Positions 15,485 to 23,956 of a stretch of DNA of 46,220 bases are shown here, in pieces; within the stretch, counting starts at the first letter, position 1, and every line of letters begins with the position of its first letter. Source of the stretch: Pseudogracilibacillus auburnensis. Its GTDB lineage: Bacteria; Bacillota; Bacilli; Bacillales; Amphibacillaceae. The position numbers and the translations under genes were made by a program. The stretch is from positions 1-46,220 of the forward strand of contig NZ_QJJQ01000025.1 of NCBI RefSeq assembly GCF_003201975.1, read 5' to 3'. The notes under the pieces were generated by a model. It ran no database searches, was not told the DNA's origin, and saw only the letters and a program-made list of their open reading frames with translations.

Positions 15485-15928
15485 TTATTTCCTATCATCA
15501 TTTGTTTCATTCATAGCTATCGTCTGTAATTTTTCTAATATCTTTTTTAAATGTTTCAAATCCTCTAAAGACAACTTCCCATAAACCTCTTGATTAATTT
15601 GATCTTTCAATGCAGTTAAATCATGGAAATATTGATCGGCTTTATCGGCAAGTTTCAAAATGATTTCCCGCCTGTTTTGTGGATTAACGGTTCGTTCAAT
15701 ATATCCCTTATCATCTAATTTATTTAAAATTTGACTTATTGCACTTGTTGAAACATTTAATTTAGTAGCTAAATCTTTCGTTGAATTTATCCCTTGCTTA
15801 ATTAACTCTAACATTAATACTTGTTTAGCTGTTAACTGATTATCTAATTTATCCTCAAATTTATTCGCTATTAATATATTAAAATTGTTTTGTAACCTAT
15901 TTATTTGCCTAATTTGTTCCTTTTTCAT
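15485..15928 (-). CDS. MarR family transcriptional regulator
   Basis: A 147-residue winged-helix regulator. ATG 15928 (MKKEQIRQINRLQ) is preferred, 5 nt after AAGGTGG; the longer GTG at 15937 overlaps that site. The core STKDLATKLNVSTSAISQILNKLDDKGYIERTVN is the MarR helix-turn-helix plus wing, and RREIILKL is the wing strand. Long N- and C-terminal helices would form the dimer interface. Its promoter carries a perfect 12 bp palindrome next to the -10 box, so negative autoregulation is likely (inference). It is co-transcribed with the alpha/beta hydrolase. The ligand is unknown. Confidence 0.92.
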   Translation of the reverse strand: MKKEQIRQINRLQNNFNILIANKFEDKLDNQLTAKQVLMLELIKQGINSTKDLATKLNVSTSAISQILNKLDDKGYIERTVNPQNRREIILKLADKADQYFHDLTALKDQINQEVYGKLSLEDLKHLKKILEKLQTIAMNETNDDRK

Positions 15929-15943
15929 TCCATCCACCTTCGC

Positions 15944-15955
15944 TAAGTTAACTTA
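15944..15955. promoter_or_regulatory. Palindromic operator of the marR-hydrolase operon
   Basis: TAAGTTAACTTA is a perfect 12 bp palindrome immediately downstream of the -10 box. A related degenerate element (AAGTAACCTTAGTTA, 15963-15977) fills the -35/-10 spacer. This is a typical layout for a MarR dimer blocking its own promoter. Confidence 0.7.
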
Positions 15956-15984
15956 ATTATAAAGTAACCTTAGTTATCTTGCAA
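15956..15984 (-). promoter_or_regulatory. SigA-type promoter of the marR-hydrolase operon
   Basis: On the minus strand TTGCAA is followed after exactly 17 nt by a perfect TATAAT. It lies 28 bp upstream of the MarR start codon and overlaps the operator-like palindromes. Confidence 0.8.
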
Positions 15985-16146
15985 GTGGAACCCTTCTCTT
16001 TTAAATCTATTACCTTTTCCTCCTAGTTTTTAATGAAGAAAAGGATATTTGAAAATATTGGAAATAAATTATTTTCTTACTTAAACTTAAGACCATATTA
16101 TCTTAATTTGTGATATAATAAATACTTGAATTTAGGAGGTTTAAAG

Positions 16147-19100
16147 ATGAATTTCAAACAATTTCTGCAAAATGTAGGAAATAAATTAATAGGTTCATGG
16201 AATAAAGGTAAAATTCAAAGAACATCACGGATTACATATGATATTGTCTGGAATATTATTCTCTTTTTTATTATTGTTGGCTCCATGTCCGTTATTTTTG
16301 CTGGAGGGGTTGGGGCTGGATATTTTGCCTCCCTCGTCAAAGATGAACCAATTAGAGATTACGAAGAGATGAAAAAAGACATTTACAATTACGAAGAAAC
16401 ATCTAAGTTGTATTTCGCTGGTGAAAAGTATATTGGTGATATAAGAGCTGATTTACACCGAGAAGAAGTCAAATTAAAAGATGTTTCAGATTTAGTAACA
16501 GAAGCAGTAATTGCCACAGAAGATGAATTGTTCTATGAACATAATGGAGTTGTTCCAAAAGCAATTGTTCGTGCAATTTATCAAGAAGTATCCAATTCCG
16601 ATACAAAAACAGGTGGTAGTACATTAACACAACAATTAATTAAAAACCAAATATTAACGAATGAAGTTTCATTTGAGCGTAAAGCAAAAGAGATTTTACT
16701 TGCAATGCGTTTAGAACATTTTTTTGAAAAAGATGAAATATTAGAAGCATACTTAAATATCGTTCCATATGGAAGAGATGCCTCCGGACAAAACGTTGCA
16801 GGAATTCAAACTGCAGCTAAAGGGATATTCGGAGTCGATGCATCTGAGTTAACGTTACCGCAAGCGGCATTTTTAGCTGGAATTCCGCAAAACCCATATG
16901 CCTTTACTCCTTTTCAAACGTCAGGAGAAGTAAAAGAGGAAGAAGAGTTAGAAAAAGGAATCAACCGAATGAAAACCGTTTTAAAGCGGATGTATCAAGC
17001 AGAATTTATTACAGAAAAAGAATATAAAAAAGCAGTGAAATATGATATTGCTGCTGACTTTACGAAGAAGTCTGCTTCCCCTATCGAAAAATATCCAGCC
17101 ATTGTTTTAGAGTTAGAAAAACGGGCGAAGGAAATCATTATGGAGGTAATTGCTGAGGAAGATGGATATACTTTGGCGGAAGTGATGGAAAGTGAAGAGC
17201 TAAAAGAACAATATGAAATTTTAGCAGATCGTGCTTTACGAATGAATGGTTATCATATTCATTCAACGATCGATAAGAAAATGTATGATACGATGCAAAA
17301 AGTCGTAAAAGATTATCAATACTTCGGACCTGATAAAACTTTACCAGAAAAAGAAGATACAGAACAAACAATAGAGCAAGTTGAAGTGGGAGTAGAATTG
17401 GTCGAGAATAAAACTGGAAAAATTTTAAGTTTTGTTCCAGGTAGAGATTTTCGTGCTGGAAGTCATGAAGTTAATTATGCGACAGGCTACGGAACATTAG
17501 GACGTCCAGCAGGAAGTACATTTAAACCGCTTGCTGTTTATGCCCCTGCAATGGAAATGGGTGCTATCCAACCAGGATCAGTGGTTGCTGATGTTCCAGG
17601 ACTTCCAGGTTACTCACCACCTAACTATGGGGGTGGTTATTATGGGCTTGTTTCAGCTAGAGAAGCTTTAACATACTCATATAATACTTCTACGGTGGAA
17701 ATTTATAAGAAGATATTATATGCAAATCCCGGAAAAGAGTACATCATGAAAATGGGAATACCACTATCTGATGAGGAGCTGGAAAGTCCTGCTATCGCAT
17801 TAGGACCAAATAACGTGACAGTAGAGCAAAACACAAATGCATTTGCCACATTTAGTAATGGGGGAAAGTATATTCCTGCTTATATGATTGAGAAAATAAC
17901 TGATTCTGATGGAAATATTATTTATGAACATAAATCGGAACCAGTAGAAGTATTTTCACCGCAAACTGCTTATTTAACGATCGACATGATGCGAGATGTA
18001 CTTCGATCAGGAACTGGAGCATATTTACCTAACCACTTAGCCTATCGCGGCGTCGATTGGGCTGGGAAAACTGGTACGTCGAATGATTATGAAGATGCGT
18101 GGTTTGTCGGAACAAATCCAAATGTAACGATGGGGTTATGGCTTGGCTATGATACGCCAAGTTCCATCTATGATTGTTCTGGCTGCGGACTAAATTATAG
18201 TCAACGAACACAAAACCTATGGGCACAAATTATGAATGCTGTTACCGAAATTAATCCTGAATTACTGGCACCACAAGGAAACCATAAACAACCAGATGGA
18301 CTTGTTAGACGAAGTTATTGTGCAACTTCAGGGATGGCTCCATCGAAAATTTGTTCAGATGCTGGTCTTGTTCGATCTGATTTATACAATGCTAAATATG
18401 TTCCGAACCAAACAGATGATAGTTTAGTAGGAGGAAATATGCCTCTTGTTGAAGTAGATGGAGAACAAATCGTTGCTGGACCTAACACTCCATCCGAATT
18501 TACTACGTCTGGAAAGGGTGGGTATGCCTTTAATCCAGAGTTTTTAAAACGGATGGGATATGATCGTTTAGGTGATTTATCAGTACTTATTCCAAGAAAA
18601 AATCCGGAACCTTGGCAAAAAATCGGTTTTAGAGGCGGTAGTTCTTCATCAGGAGCTATTGAAAATGACAGCGGAGGTTCACCCCCCGCACCCGGATCCT
18701 TAAAAGCATCGAGCAGTAGTATTTCTTGGTCGGGAGCAACAGGACACTTAATCGTAGGTTATCGAGTGTATTATGCATCTAAAGAGGGCGGTTCTTTTAA
18801 ATTAATTGGTCATACGATTAAGCCGTCCTACTCCATTCCTTCTGGAGAAGGTGTTTATCATGTACGAGCTGTAAATTATTTCGGAAGAGAATCAGAACCT
18901 TCTAAACCATTTACTGTAGAAGTGGATGATAAAGACAAGGAAAAAGATAAAGAGAAAGAGAAAGAGAAAGAAAAACAGAAAGAACTAGAAAAACAACAAA
19001 AAGAGCAAGAAAAAGCCGATAAAGAACGACAGAAGGAAGAAGAAAAACGTAAAAAAGAAGAGGAAAAGAAAAAGAAAGAAGAAGAGAAGCGTAAGAAAGA

Positions 19101-19173
19101 GGAAGAAGAAAAAAAGAAAGAAGAAGAAAAGCAAGATGACAGTAGTGATGAAGGAAATGAAGATAGCGATTAA
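16147..19173 (+). CDS. Class A penicillin-binding protein 1A (transglycosylase/transpeptidase) with FN3 domain
   Basis: A 1008-residue bifunctional peptidoglycan synthase. The start is ATG 16147, 7 nt after AGGAGGT. It has a cytoplasmic N-terminus, a membrane anchor at residues about 35-62, then a GT51 transglycosylase domain (ATEDELFYEHNGV near 124, GGSTLTQQLIKN, RKAKEILLAMRLE). The transpeptidase domain has the Ser of GSTFKPL (about 457), SYNTS (about 512) and KTGTSNDY (about 640). Residues about 845-930 form an FN3 domain (ISWSGA ... VYHVRAVNYFG). The last 80 residues are a Lys/Glu/Gln-rich coiled tail ending in acidic residues. It polymerises and cross-links glycan outside the membrane. 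It resembles Bacillus PBP1/PBP2d-type proteins; the exact orthologue is uncertain. Confidence 0.93.
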   Translation: MNFKQFLQNVGNKLIGSWNKGKIQRTSRITYDIVWNIILFFIIVGSMSVIFAGGVGAGYFASLVKDEPIRDYEEMKKDIYNYEETSKLYFAGEKYIGDIRADLHREEVKLKDVSDLVTEAVIATEDELFYEHNGVVPKAIVRAIYQEVSNSDTKTGGSTLTQQLIKNQILTNEVSFERKAKEILLAMRLEHFFEKDEILEAYLNIVPYGRDASGQNVAGIQTAAKGIFGVDASELTLPQAAFLAGIPQNPYAFTPFQTSGEVKEEEELEKGINRMKTVLKRMYQAEFITEKEYKKAVKYDIAADFTKKSASPIEKYPAIVLELEKRAKEIIMEVIAEEDGYTLAEVMESEELKEQYEILADRALRMNGYHIHSTIDKKMYDTMQKVVKDYQYFGPDKTLPEKEDTEQTIEQVEVGVELVENKTGKILSFVPGRDFRAGSHEVNYATGYGTLGRPAGSTFKPLAVYAPAMEMGAIQPGSVVADVPGLPGYSPPNYGGGYYGLVSAREALTYSYNTSTVEIYKKILYANPGKEYIMKMGIPLSDEELESPAIALGPNNVTVEQNTNAFATFSNGGKYIPAYMIEKITDSDGNIIYEHKSEPVEVFSPQTAYLTIDMMRDVLRSGTGAYLPNHLAYRGVDWAGKTGTSNDYEDAWFVGTNPNVTMGLWLGYDTPSSIYDCSGCGLNYSQRTQNLWAQIMNAVTEINPELLAPQGNHKQPDGLVRRSYCATSGMAPSKICSDAGLVRSDLYNAKYVPNQTDDSLVGGNMPLVEVDGEQIVAGPNTPSEFTTSGKGGYAFNPEFLKRMGYDRLGDLSVLIPRKNPEPWQKIGFRGGSSSSGAIENDSGGSPPAPGSLKASSSSISWSGATGHLIVGYRVYYASKEGGSFKLIGHTIKPSYSIPSGEGVYHVRAVNYFGRESEPSKPFTVEVDDKDKEKDKEKEKEKEKQKELEKQQKEQEKADKERQKEEEKRKKEEEKKKKEEEKRKKEEEEKKKEEEKQDDSSDEGNEDSD

Positions 19174-19201
19174 CTAGTCCATTTATGAATAGTACGAGCC
19201 C

Positions 19202-19236
19202 AAAGTAGAGCTGAAATAAATTTCAGTTCTACTTTT
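19202..19236 (+). terminator. Intrinsic terminator of the penicillin-binding protein gene
   Basis: AAAGTAGAGCTGAAAT and ATTTCAGTTCTACTTT form a 16 bp stem with one G-T wobble and a two-base tip, followed by TTG. It is strong and lies about 30 bp past the stop. Confidence 0.9.
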
Positions 19237-19328
19237 TGATTAGTTCTCGAAATTGCTCATATTTGATGTAAGAATATAACCACTTTGAAATTAGAAGTTT
19301 TTATACTTCCCGAACAACGAAAAGACGG

Positions 19329-19789
19329 GGGAGCTTGTCAAATAAAGTGTGTAAATTATAATTTATTCTAAATACTTTACTCGATCTTTTAATTGATCGT
19401 GTGTAGTAGAAGCTGGTTCATAGCTATTAACCAGTTTTGGATATGGTCACTTCCCACTTCTTTTCAAGTTCTTTAATCCGAAGATATAATACTTTTAAAA
19501 GGGCGTTCTCATTTGGGAATGCTCCTTTTTGGTTACTTTTCTAAAACTAGAGTAGATGCATTCTACGGCATCCGTTGTGTACATCATTTTACGAATAGCA
19601 CTACCATGATCATCAAGAGTTGTACCAGATGATGCGAGTTCCTAGTCCATACATCAAAAGCAGAATTACGGATCAAATGAACGATGCAACGTTGAACAAT
19701 GGCATCTGGAAAGAATAAGTAGCTTAAACTAGCCTGTGTAAGTAGAATAGCGTGCAGTTCCTATTGGCCAGTTTAGTTTACACTATCTC
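19329..19789 (-). mobile_element. Internally deleted IS256-family relic (MITE-like)
   Basis: About 460 bp collinear with the intact IS256-family element at 27372-28755, but only moderately similar by eye and therefore not a recent copy. The left end has the TTGTCAAATAAAGTGTGTAA terminal motif (19334-19353). The next 350 bp match the 3' end of the transposase gene, then skip about 150 bp to the ATCAAATGAAC ... CATCTGG segment. A second large deletion jumps to the right-end subterminal hairpin and the CAGTTTAGTTTACACT terminal motif (19769-19784). The transposase frame is broken throughout. Both ends are kept, so it could once have been moved in trans. No target duplication is evident. Confidence 0.82.
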
Positions 19790-19835
19790 TATAATTAGCT
19801 AATTGCTTTTGTAATATAGTTATTGCAGATTTATA

Positions 19836-19913
19836 TTATTGCTTATAATTTCTTAAATGCTTTTCTATCTTTTTAAGTTGATTACCTTCTTTTTTTAAGG
19901 GCTTTTCTATCAT
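19836..19913 (-). CDS. Truncated small ORF with strong ribosome site (25 aa)
   Basis: An ATG at 19913 lies 5 nt after TTAGGAGGGG and opens a 25-codon frame (MIEKPLKKEGNQLKKIEKHL, then RNYKQ, stop). The same frame continues open after this stop for 20 more codons (YKSAITILQKQLANYRDSVN) up to the right end of the IS256 relic. It looks like the 5' end of a Lys-rich helical gene that was cut by the element and then acquired a stop. Whether the short peptide is made is unknown. I recognise no family. Confidence 0.35.
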   Translation of the reverse strand: MIEKPLKKEGNQLKKIEKHLRNYKQ

Positions 19914-20075
19914 GTTAACCCCTCCTAAGATGTTTGTAATTCCTTAATTTATCGTGTATGATATATATCAATTATACCATATTATGTAATTGAAAAGTCT
20001 TCTGCATTAGAGATCTCGTTTCTTTTTTTAGATTTATTTTATAGTGATATCATCTTTAGGAGGTTATAGTTTTAA

Positions 20076-20612
20076 ATGTTATTTAAACTCGAATATACTA
20101 CTGAAGATCAAGACTTAAAGAAAATAGCGAATAATGTTTTCAAGTATTCTAAACTTGAAAATATAAAGAAAGCAATTTGGGTATTTGGTGTTCTAATTAT
20201 TGCATTTTTATTTTATTCCAAACTACCTTTAATATATACTTTATTAAGATGGATTTTTATAATTCTTATACTATTTCCAGTGTATAAATTTATGTTTACA
20301 AAAGGTATGGAAAGAAAACTATCTCATATTAAACACTTACACTTAGGTGACCGTATAAGTATAATTTCCGAAAATGGTTTTTCTAATAAACGTGTTAAAG
20401 AAGATTTTCTATTTAATGAAAGACAAGAATACAATAAAAAACATAATCTTAAAAGTTCCTATAACTGGAACGAAGTCCTGTATTTTAGCAGAGAAGATGA
20501 TTTGTTTATACTTTACCTTCCCAAAAATAACATTGCGTATTTTAAAGGTAATTCTCAATCAGATAAGGTTGAGTCTTTCTTAAAGGATATTCCTTTACTT
20601 AAAAAAGGATAG
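20076..20612 (+). CDS. YcxB-like membrane protein
   Basis: A 178-residue protein. Two hydrophobic segments lie at residues about 36-50 and 55-71 (WVFGVLIIAFLFY; WIFIILILFPVYKF). They are followed by a basic and beta-rich cytoplasmic part ending YNWNEVLYFSREDDLFILYLP, which is the hallmark of the YcxB-like C-terminal domain. AGGAGG is present 12 nt upstream of ATG 20076, a little far. No function is established for this family to my knowledge. It is monocistronic, between the IS256 relic and the stator operon. Its codon usage is AT-rich, consistent with an accessory gene. Confidence 0.7.
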   Translation: MLFKLEYTTEDQDLKKIANNVFKYSKLENIKKAIWVFGVLIIAFLFYSKLPLIYTLLRWIFIILILFPVYKFMFTKGMERKLSHIKHLHLGDRISIISENGFSNKRVKEDFLFNERQEYNKKHNLKSSYNWNEVLYFSREDDLFILYLPKNNIAYFKGNSQSDKVESFLKDIPLLKKG

Positions 20613-20836
20613 AATCTCTATCCCTTGTCTTTATTTTTATTATCCACTGCCCTCGTCAATCTCATCTATTTGACCTAAGAAGAAATAGTATCAATATTGG
20701 TAAAACTAATGCTGAAACTGCTTTAGCATAATATAGTGCTGCGAAAAATAACATACGCAAAACAACAAGTTAAAATCTAGTTATTTCTAAAATTCATAAG
20801 ATTCAAGTAAAGCCACAAGTGAAAAGATAGACGAAC

Positions 20837-20877
20837 AAAAAAAGCCAGAGGATTAACTTTTAATCCTCTGGCTTTTT
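20837..20877. terminator. Bidirectional terminator overlapping the 3' end of motS
   Basis: AGCCAGAGGATTA and TAATCCTCTGGCT form a perfect 13 bp stem with a 5 nt loop, flanked by A and T runs on both sides. The motS stop codon and its last few codons are inside the hairpin, so coding and termination share bases. Confidence 0.92.
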
Positions 20878-21696
20878 ACTTGTTTGCTCATGATCCGCGT
20901 CCAATATGACAATTTCAACTCGTCTATTTTTACTCCAATCTTCTGGAGTTTTATTTTCTACGACAGGTCTAGTGTCACCGTATCCTCCAATTAAAAAACG
21001 CTCTTCATCGAGGTCGTGTTCTTCAATAAAGTAACGAACAACACTTCCAGCACGAGCTCCAGAAAGCTCCCAGTTGGAAGGATAACGATAGGTCGAAATA
21101 GGTCGATTATCCGTATGCCCTTCGACACGTACATGATTATTCATTCCTTTTAACAAATTACCAACCTCATCTAAAAAAGGTCGTCCAGTATCTAAAATTT
21201 GTGCTTCCGCTGAATCAAATAAAATACTATCTTGTAAAACTAAAATAACCCCTTCTTCCGTACGCTTAGCTGAGATAACGTCTCCCAACTCCTCCGAATC
21301 TAAAAAGGAATCAATGTTTTCCATTAGTTTTGCAAGTGCATCGGCTTTCTTTTCCCATTCTTCCAAATGATCAATTAGTTTGTCAACGTCTAATTCTTCT
21401 TCATCTTCACTATCGTCCTCTCCACCTGCAGCATCGTCAACACCTTCGTCCCCATCTCCCAATCCACCAAAAGCATCATCGTTCGTGATATTTTCTGATG
21501 GAACAGAAGAAGGTAGAAAGTCTAAAATTGCCCGACTTTGAAATGACTTTGAAATAGATTCAAATTTAACCAAGTCAATTTGCGACATCGAAAATAATAA
21601 GATGAAAAAAACTAATACTAATGTAACCATATCAGAATATGTAACCATCCACTTTGGTGCGCCATTCTTTTGTTGCTTTCTATTTCTACGCCTCAT
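20860..21696 (-). CDS. motS: Flagellar stator protein MotS (Na+-type MotB homologue)
   Basis: A 278-residue stator subunit. One N-terminal membrane helix carries the essential Asp (WMVTYSDMVTLVLVFFILL; Asp about residue 23), followed by SMSQIDLVKFESI as in B. subtilis MotS. The C-terminal OmpA-like peptidoglycan-binding domain has VRVEGHTDNRPI, TYRYPSNWELSGARA and NRRVEIVI. Between them lies an unusually acidic linker (residues about 75-110, mostly Asp, Glu and Gly). ATG 21696 overlaps the end of motP by 11 nt; a longer GTG at 21711 is possible. With MotP it forms a sodium-driven stator. The order ccpA-motP-motS is the same as in B. subtilis. Confidence 0.93.
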   Translation of the reverse strand: MRRRNRKQQKNGAPKWMVTYSDMVTLVLVFFILLFSMSQIDLVKFESISKSFQSRAILDFLPSSVPSENITNDDAFGGLGDGDEGVDDAAGGEDDSEDEEELDVDKLIDHLEEWEKKADALAKLMENIDSFLDSEELGDVISAKRTEEGVILVLQDSILFDSAEAQILDTGRPFLDEVGNLLKGMNNHVRVEGHTDNRPISTYRYPSNWELSGARAGSVVRYFIEEHDLDEERFLIGGYGDTRPVVENKTPEDWSKNRRVEIVILDADHEQTSKKPED

Positions 21697-22504
21697 GGAT
21701 GTTTTCCCCACTAATTCCTGTTACTTTAGAAGGTGTCTCTAACTCTTCTCCAACTAAAAAGGCGCTTAATTTTTCTTCTAAAATACGTGGGTTTTGCCCG
21801 GATTGCACACCGATTATACCTTCAATGATAATTTGTTTAATAAAAATTTCTTCGTCTGTTTTGTTTTCTAATTTGCTTGCCATTGGTAAAAAAACTAAGT
21901 TAGCAAGAACCGTTCCATAAAGTGTTGTTAATAGTGCTACTGCCATATTAGGTCCCAAACTTGCCGGGTCGTCCAAACTACTAAGCATCAACACAAGGCC
22001 GATTAGCGTACCTATCATCCCCCAAGCAGGTGCATATTCACCAGCTTTCTCGATAATGACACGTCCTTTATAGTGCCTTTCTTCCATGGCAGTAATTTCA
22101 GCATTCATAATTTCATTAATTACTTCAGGCTCAATCCCATCAATTGCTAGCAAAATTCCTTTTTTAATAAATTCGTCTTCTACATCTTCCATTTCGTTTT
22201 CTAATGCGAGTAATCCTTCTTTTCTCGCTTGTTCAGAAAGGCGGATAAATAACTGAATTAATTCAGGCATTTTACGATCATTCTTTCTGAACGCCTCTTT
22301 CATTACGGATGAAAATAATTTAATTTGTTCATACTTGAAGTTAATGAGCAATGATCCAATAAGACCACCAATGACGATAAAAATGGAAGCTACATCAACA
22401 AAATTCCCGAAGCCTTCTTTACCGCCACTCGATAAAATTGCGAGCATAATCATAATAAACCCGATGGTGATCCCTATTGGAGTTAGAATGTCTCTTTTTC
22501 TCAT
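21686..22504 (-). CDS. motP: Flagellar stator protein MotP (Na+-type MotA homologue)
   Basis: A 272-residue MotA/ExbB-type membrane protein with four hydrophobic helices: residues about 8-25 and 33-55 at the N-terminus, and two long ones at about 150-172 and 183-205. The typical GEYAPAWGMIGTLIGLVLML and AVALLTTLYGTVLANLVFLP blocks form the channel helices, and the cytoplasmic loop holds the charged rotor-contact region (RLSEQARKEGLLALE). ATG 22504 follows GGGAGAG. The pairing with MotS and the position after ccpA identify it as MotP rather than MotA. It overlaps motS by 11 nt, which implies translational coupling. Confidence 0.93.
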   Translation of the reverse strand: MRKRDILTPIGITIGFIMIMLAILSSGGKEGFGNFVDVASIFIVIGGLIGSLLINFKYEQIKLFSSVMKEAFRKNDRKMPELIQLFIRLSEQARKEGLLALENEMEDVEDEFIKKGILLAIDGIEPEVINEIMNAEITAMEERHYKGRVIIEKAGEYAPAWGMIGTLIGLVLMLSSLDDPASLGPNMAVALLTTLYGTVLANLVFLPMASKLENKTDEEIFIKQIIIEGIIGVQSGQNPRILEEKLSAFLVGEELETPSKVTGISGENIHEA

Positions 22505-22568
22505 TATATAAATCTCTCCCGTATGCTAGTGTAGTAATTACTACCTACTCTATATATCGGCTCTATTT

Positions 22569-23564
22569 TTATTTTGTTGAATCTCTTTCGATGATTCGAT
22601 GTGGGAGAATAACTGTATTTTCGTCTACTTCTTCTTTATTCATATATTTTGTTAATAAACGCATAGCAACTGCTCCAATATCATACATCGGTTGTACAAC
22701 TGTCGTAAGCGTCGGGCGAACCATGAGCGCAACCCGAGTGTTATTAAATCCAAATACTTCAATATCATTTGGAACGTGAAGTCCTCTATCTTGAATACCA
22801 TGGATCACACCAATAGCCATTTCATCAGTCGTGACAAAAATTGCTTTCGGTCGCTCCGCTACTTTTAACAGTTGCTCGACTCCTTCAATACCACCATGAT
22901 AAGTAGCTTCATTTTCAATAACGATTTGTTCATTAATTTCAATGGACGAATCCTTTAACGCACGAATATATCCTTCATATTTTAATCCATTTGACTGAAT
23001 ATGCTCGCCGCCAGTGATGAATGCTGGTTGACTTTTCGTCGTCTCAATTAAATGTTTTGTTGCCTCATATGCAGCAGATTCATAATCAATATTAACAGAT
23101 GGCAGTTCATTTGTTTCATCATGAGTTGCTGCCAAAACGACGGGAACACGAGATGTTTTGAACTGCTCAATATGTTCCTCTGTAATTTCTCCACCCATAA
23201 AAACGATTCCATCTACTTGCTTTTCTAACATTGTGTCAATTAGATGAAGTTCTTTTTCCTTATTTTGATCTGAATTACTTAAAATAATATTATATTTATA
23301 CATTGTGGCAATATCTTCAATACCACGCGTTAGTTCTGAAAAGAAGGTGCTCGAAATATCAGGAATTATTGCACCAACTGTCGTCGTTTTTTTGCTAGCA
23401 AGACCTCTTGCAACAGCATTTGGACGATATCCTAATCTTTCAATCGTTTCCAGCACTTTCTTCCTAGTTGTTGGCTTTACATTTGGGTTTCCATTAACAA
23501 CACGTGATACAGTTGCCATAGAAACGTTTGCTTCTCTTGCTACATCATAAATTGTTATACTCAT
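22569..23564 (-). CDS. ccpA: Catabolite control protein A (LacI/GalR family)
   Basis: A 331-residue LacI-type regulator. The N-terminal helix-turn-helix and hinge ([20 protein letters not shown] ... [14 protein letters not shown]) and the periplasmic-binding-like core ([16 protein letters not shown]) are highly typical of CcpA. With HPr-Ser46-P it binds cre sites for carbon catabolite control (family knowledge). ATG 23564 follows GGAGGTGG. In B. subtilis ccpA lies downstream of aroA and heads an operon with motPS; the same arrangement is seen here, with motP 64 bp downstream and no terminator between. Confidence 0.97.
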   Translation of the reverse strand: MSITIYDVAREANVSMATVSRVVNGNPNVKPTTRKKVLETIERLGYRPNAVARGLASKKTTTVGAIIPDISSTFFSELTRGIEDIATMYKYNIILSNSDQNKEKELHLIDTMLEKQVDGIVFMGGEITEEHIEQFKTSRVPVVLAATHDETNELPSVNIDYESAAYEATKHLIETTKSQPAFITGGEHIQSNGLKYEGYIRALKDSSIEINEQIVIENEATYHGGIEGVEQLLKVAERPKAIFVTTDEMAIGVIHGIQDRGLHVPNDIEVFGFNNTRVALMVRPTLTTVVQPMYDIGAVAMRLLTKYMNKEEVDENTVILPHRIIERDSTK

Positions 23565-23629
23565 CTTTAGCCACCTCCGACCAAAATTATCAACTATCTA
23601 CTGTTTATAATATCCTAGCTTGAATAAAA

Positions 23630-23673
23630 ACACAAAAAATATACAGCAAGCCTGCAAAACCCACTGTATATTA
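23630..23673 (-). terminator. Probable terminator between aroA and ccpA
   Basis: On the minus strand AATATACAG and CTGTATATT form a 9 bp stem with a 17 nt loop, followed by TTTTTTGTG. The large loop makes it weaker than the others. It lies at the end of a 390 bp gap containing dispersed repeat copy E. Confidence 0.6.
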
Positions 23674-23689
23674 TCCGTTATTTATGCTC

Positions 23690-23850
23690 TTTTACCCGCG
23701 ATCCGACTATACTTCGCTTTGAATAGGTGACCCTTGTGCCTCCGAAGCACCATATTTATTGTGACGAGTAATCGCAGTCGCAAAGCCCCAGGACGTGCTA
23801 ATGTCGATAATGTCACATGGACGTGACGATTGATCAACCTCGTCCTGTAT
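23690..23850. repeat. Dispersed intergenic repeat, copy E
   Basis: A non-coding stretch between aroA and ccpA. ACGAGTAATCGCAGTCGCAA at 23764-23783 differs by only a couple of bases from ACAAGTAATTGCAGTCGCAA at 30096-30115. The adjacent CCCAGGACGTG recurs inverted near 9460. Internal complementary arms (AGGACG ... CGTCCT, 23790-23847) suggest a folded RNA or DNA structure. The rest of the aroA-ccpA gap shows no gene. Confidence 0.6.
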
Positions 23851-23956
23851 TCTGTGGGGTCTCACTTTAGTCAAAAAGTCTACTTTTATTCGGATCGCTA
23901 AAGTAGGATCTAATCATTTTATTCGTTCAAATTGGGAATAACTTTCCTTAAGAACG

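Noticed and set aside
18930-19150. Repetitive GAA/AAG DNA, considered as a satellite or CRISPR-like array
   Set aside because: No spacers or regular unit; it is the Lys/Glu-rich tail coding region of the penicillin-binding protein.
20662-20754. 30-codon hydrophobic minus-strand ORF (MLFFAALYYAKAVSALVLPI...)
   Set aside because: It could be a tiny membrane peptide or a relic of a transporter, but there is no ribosome site and no homologue I recognise, so not enough to list as a gene.
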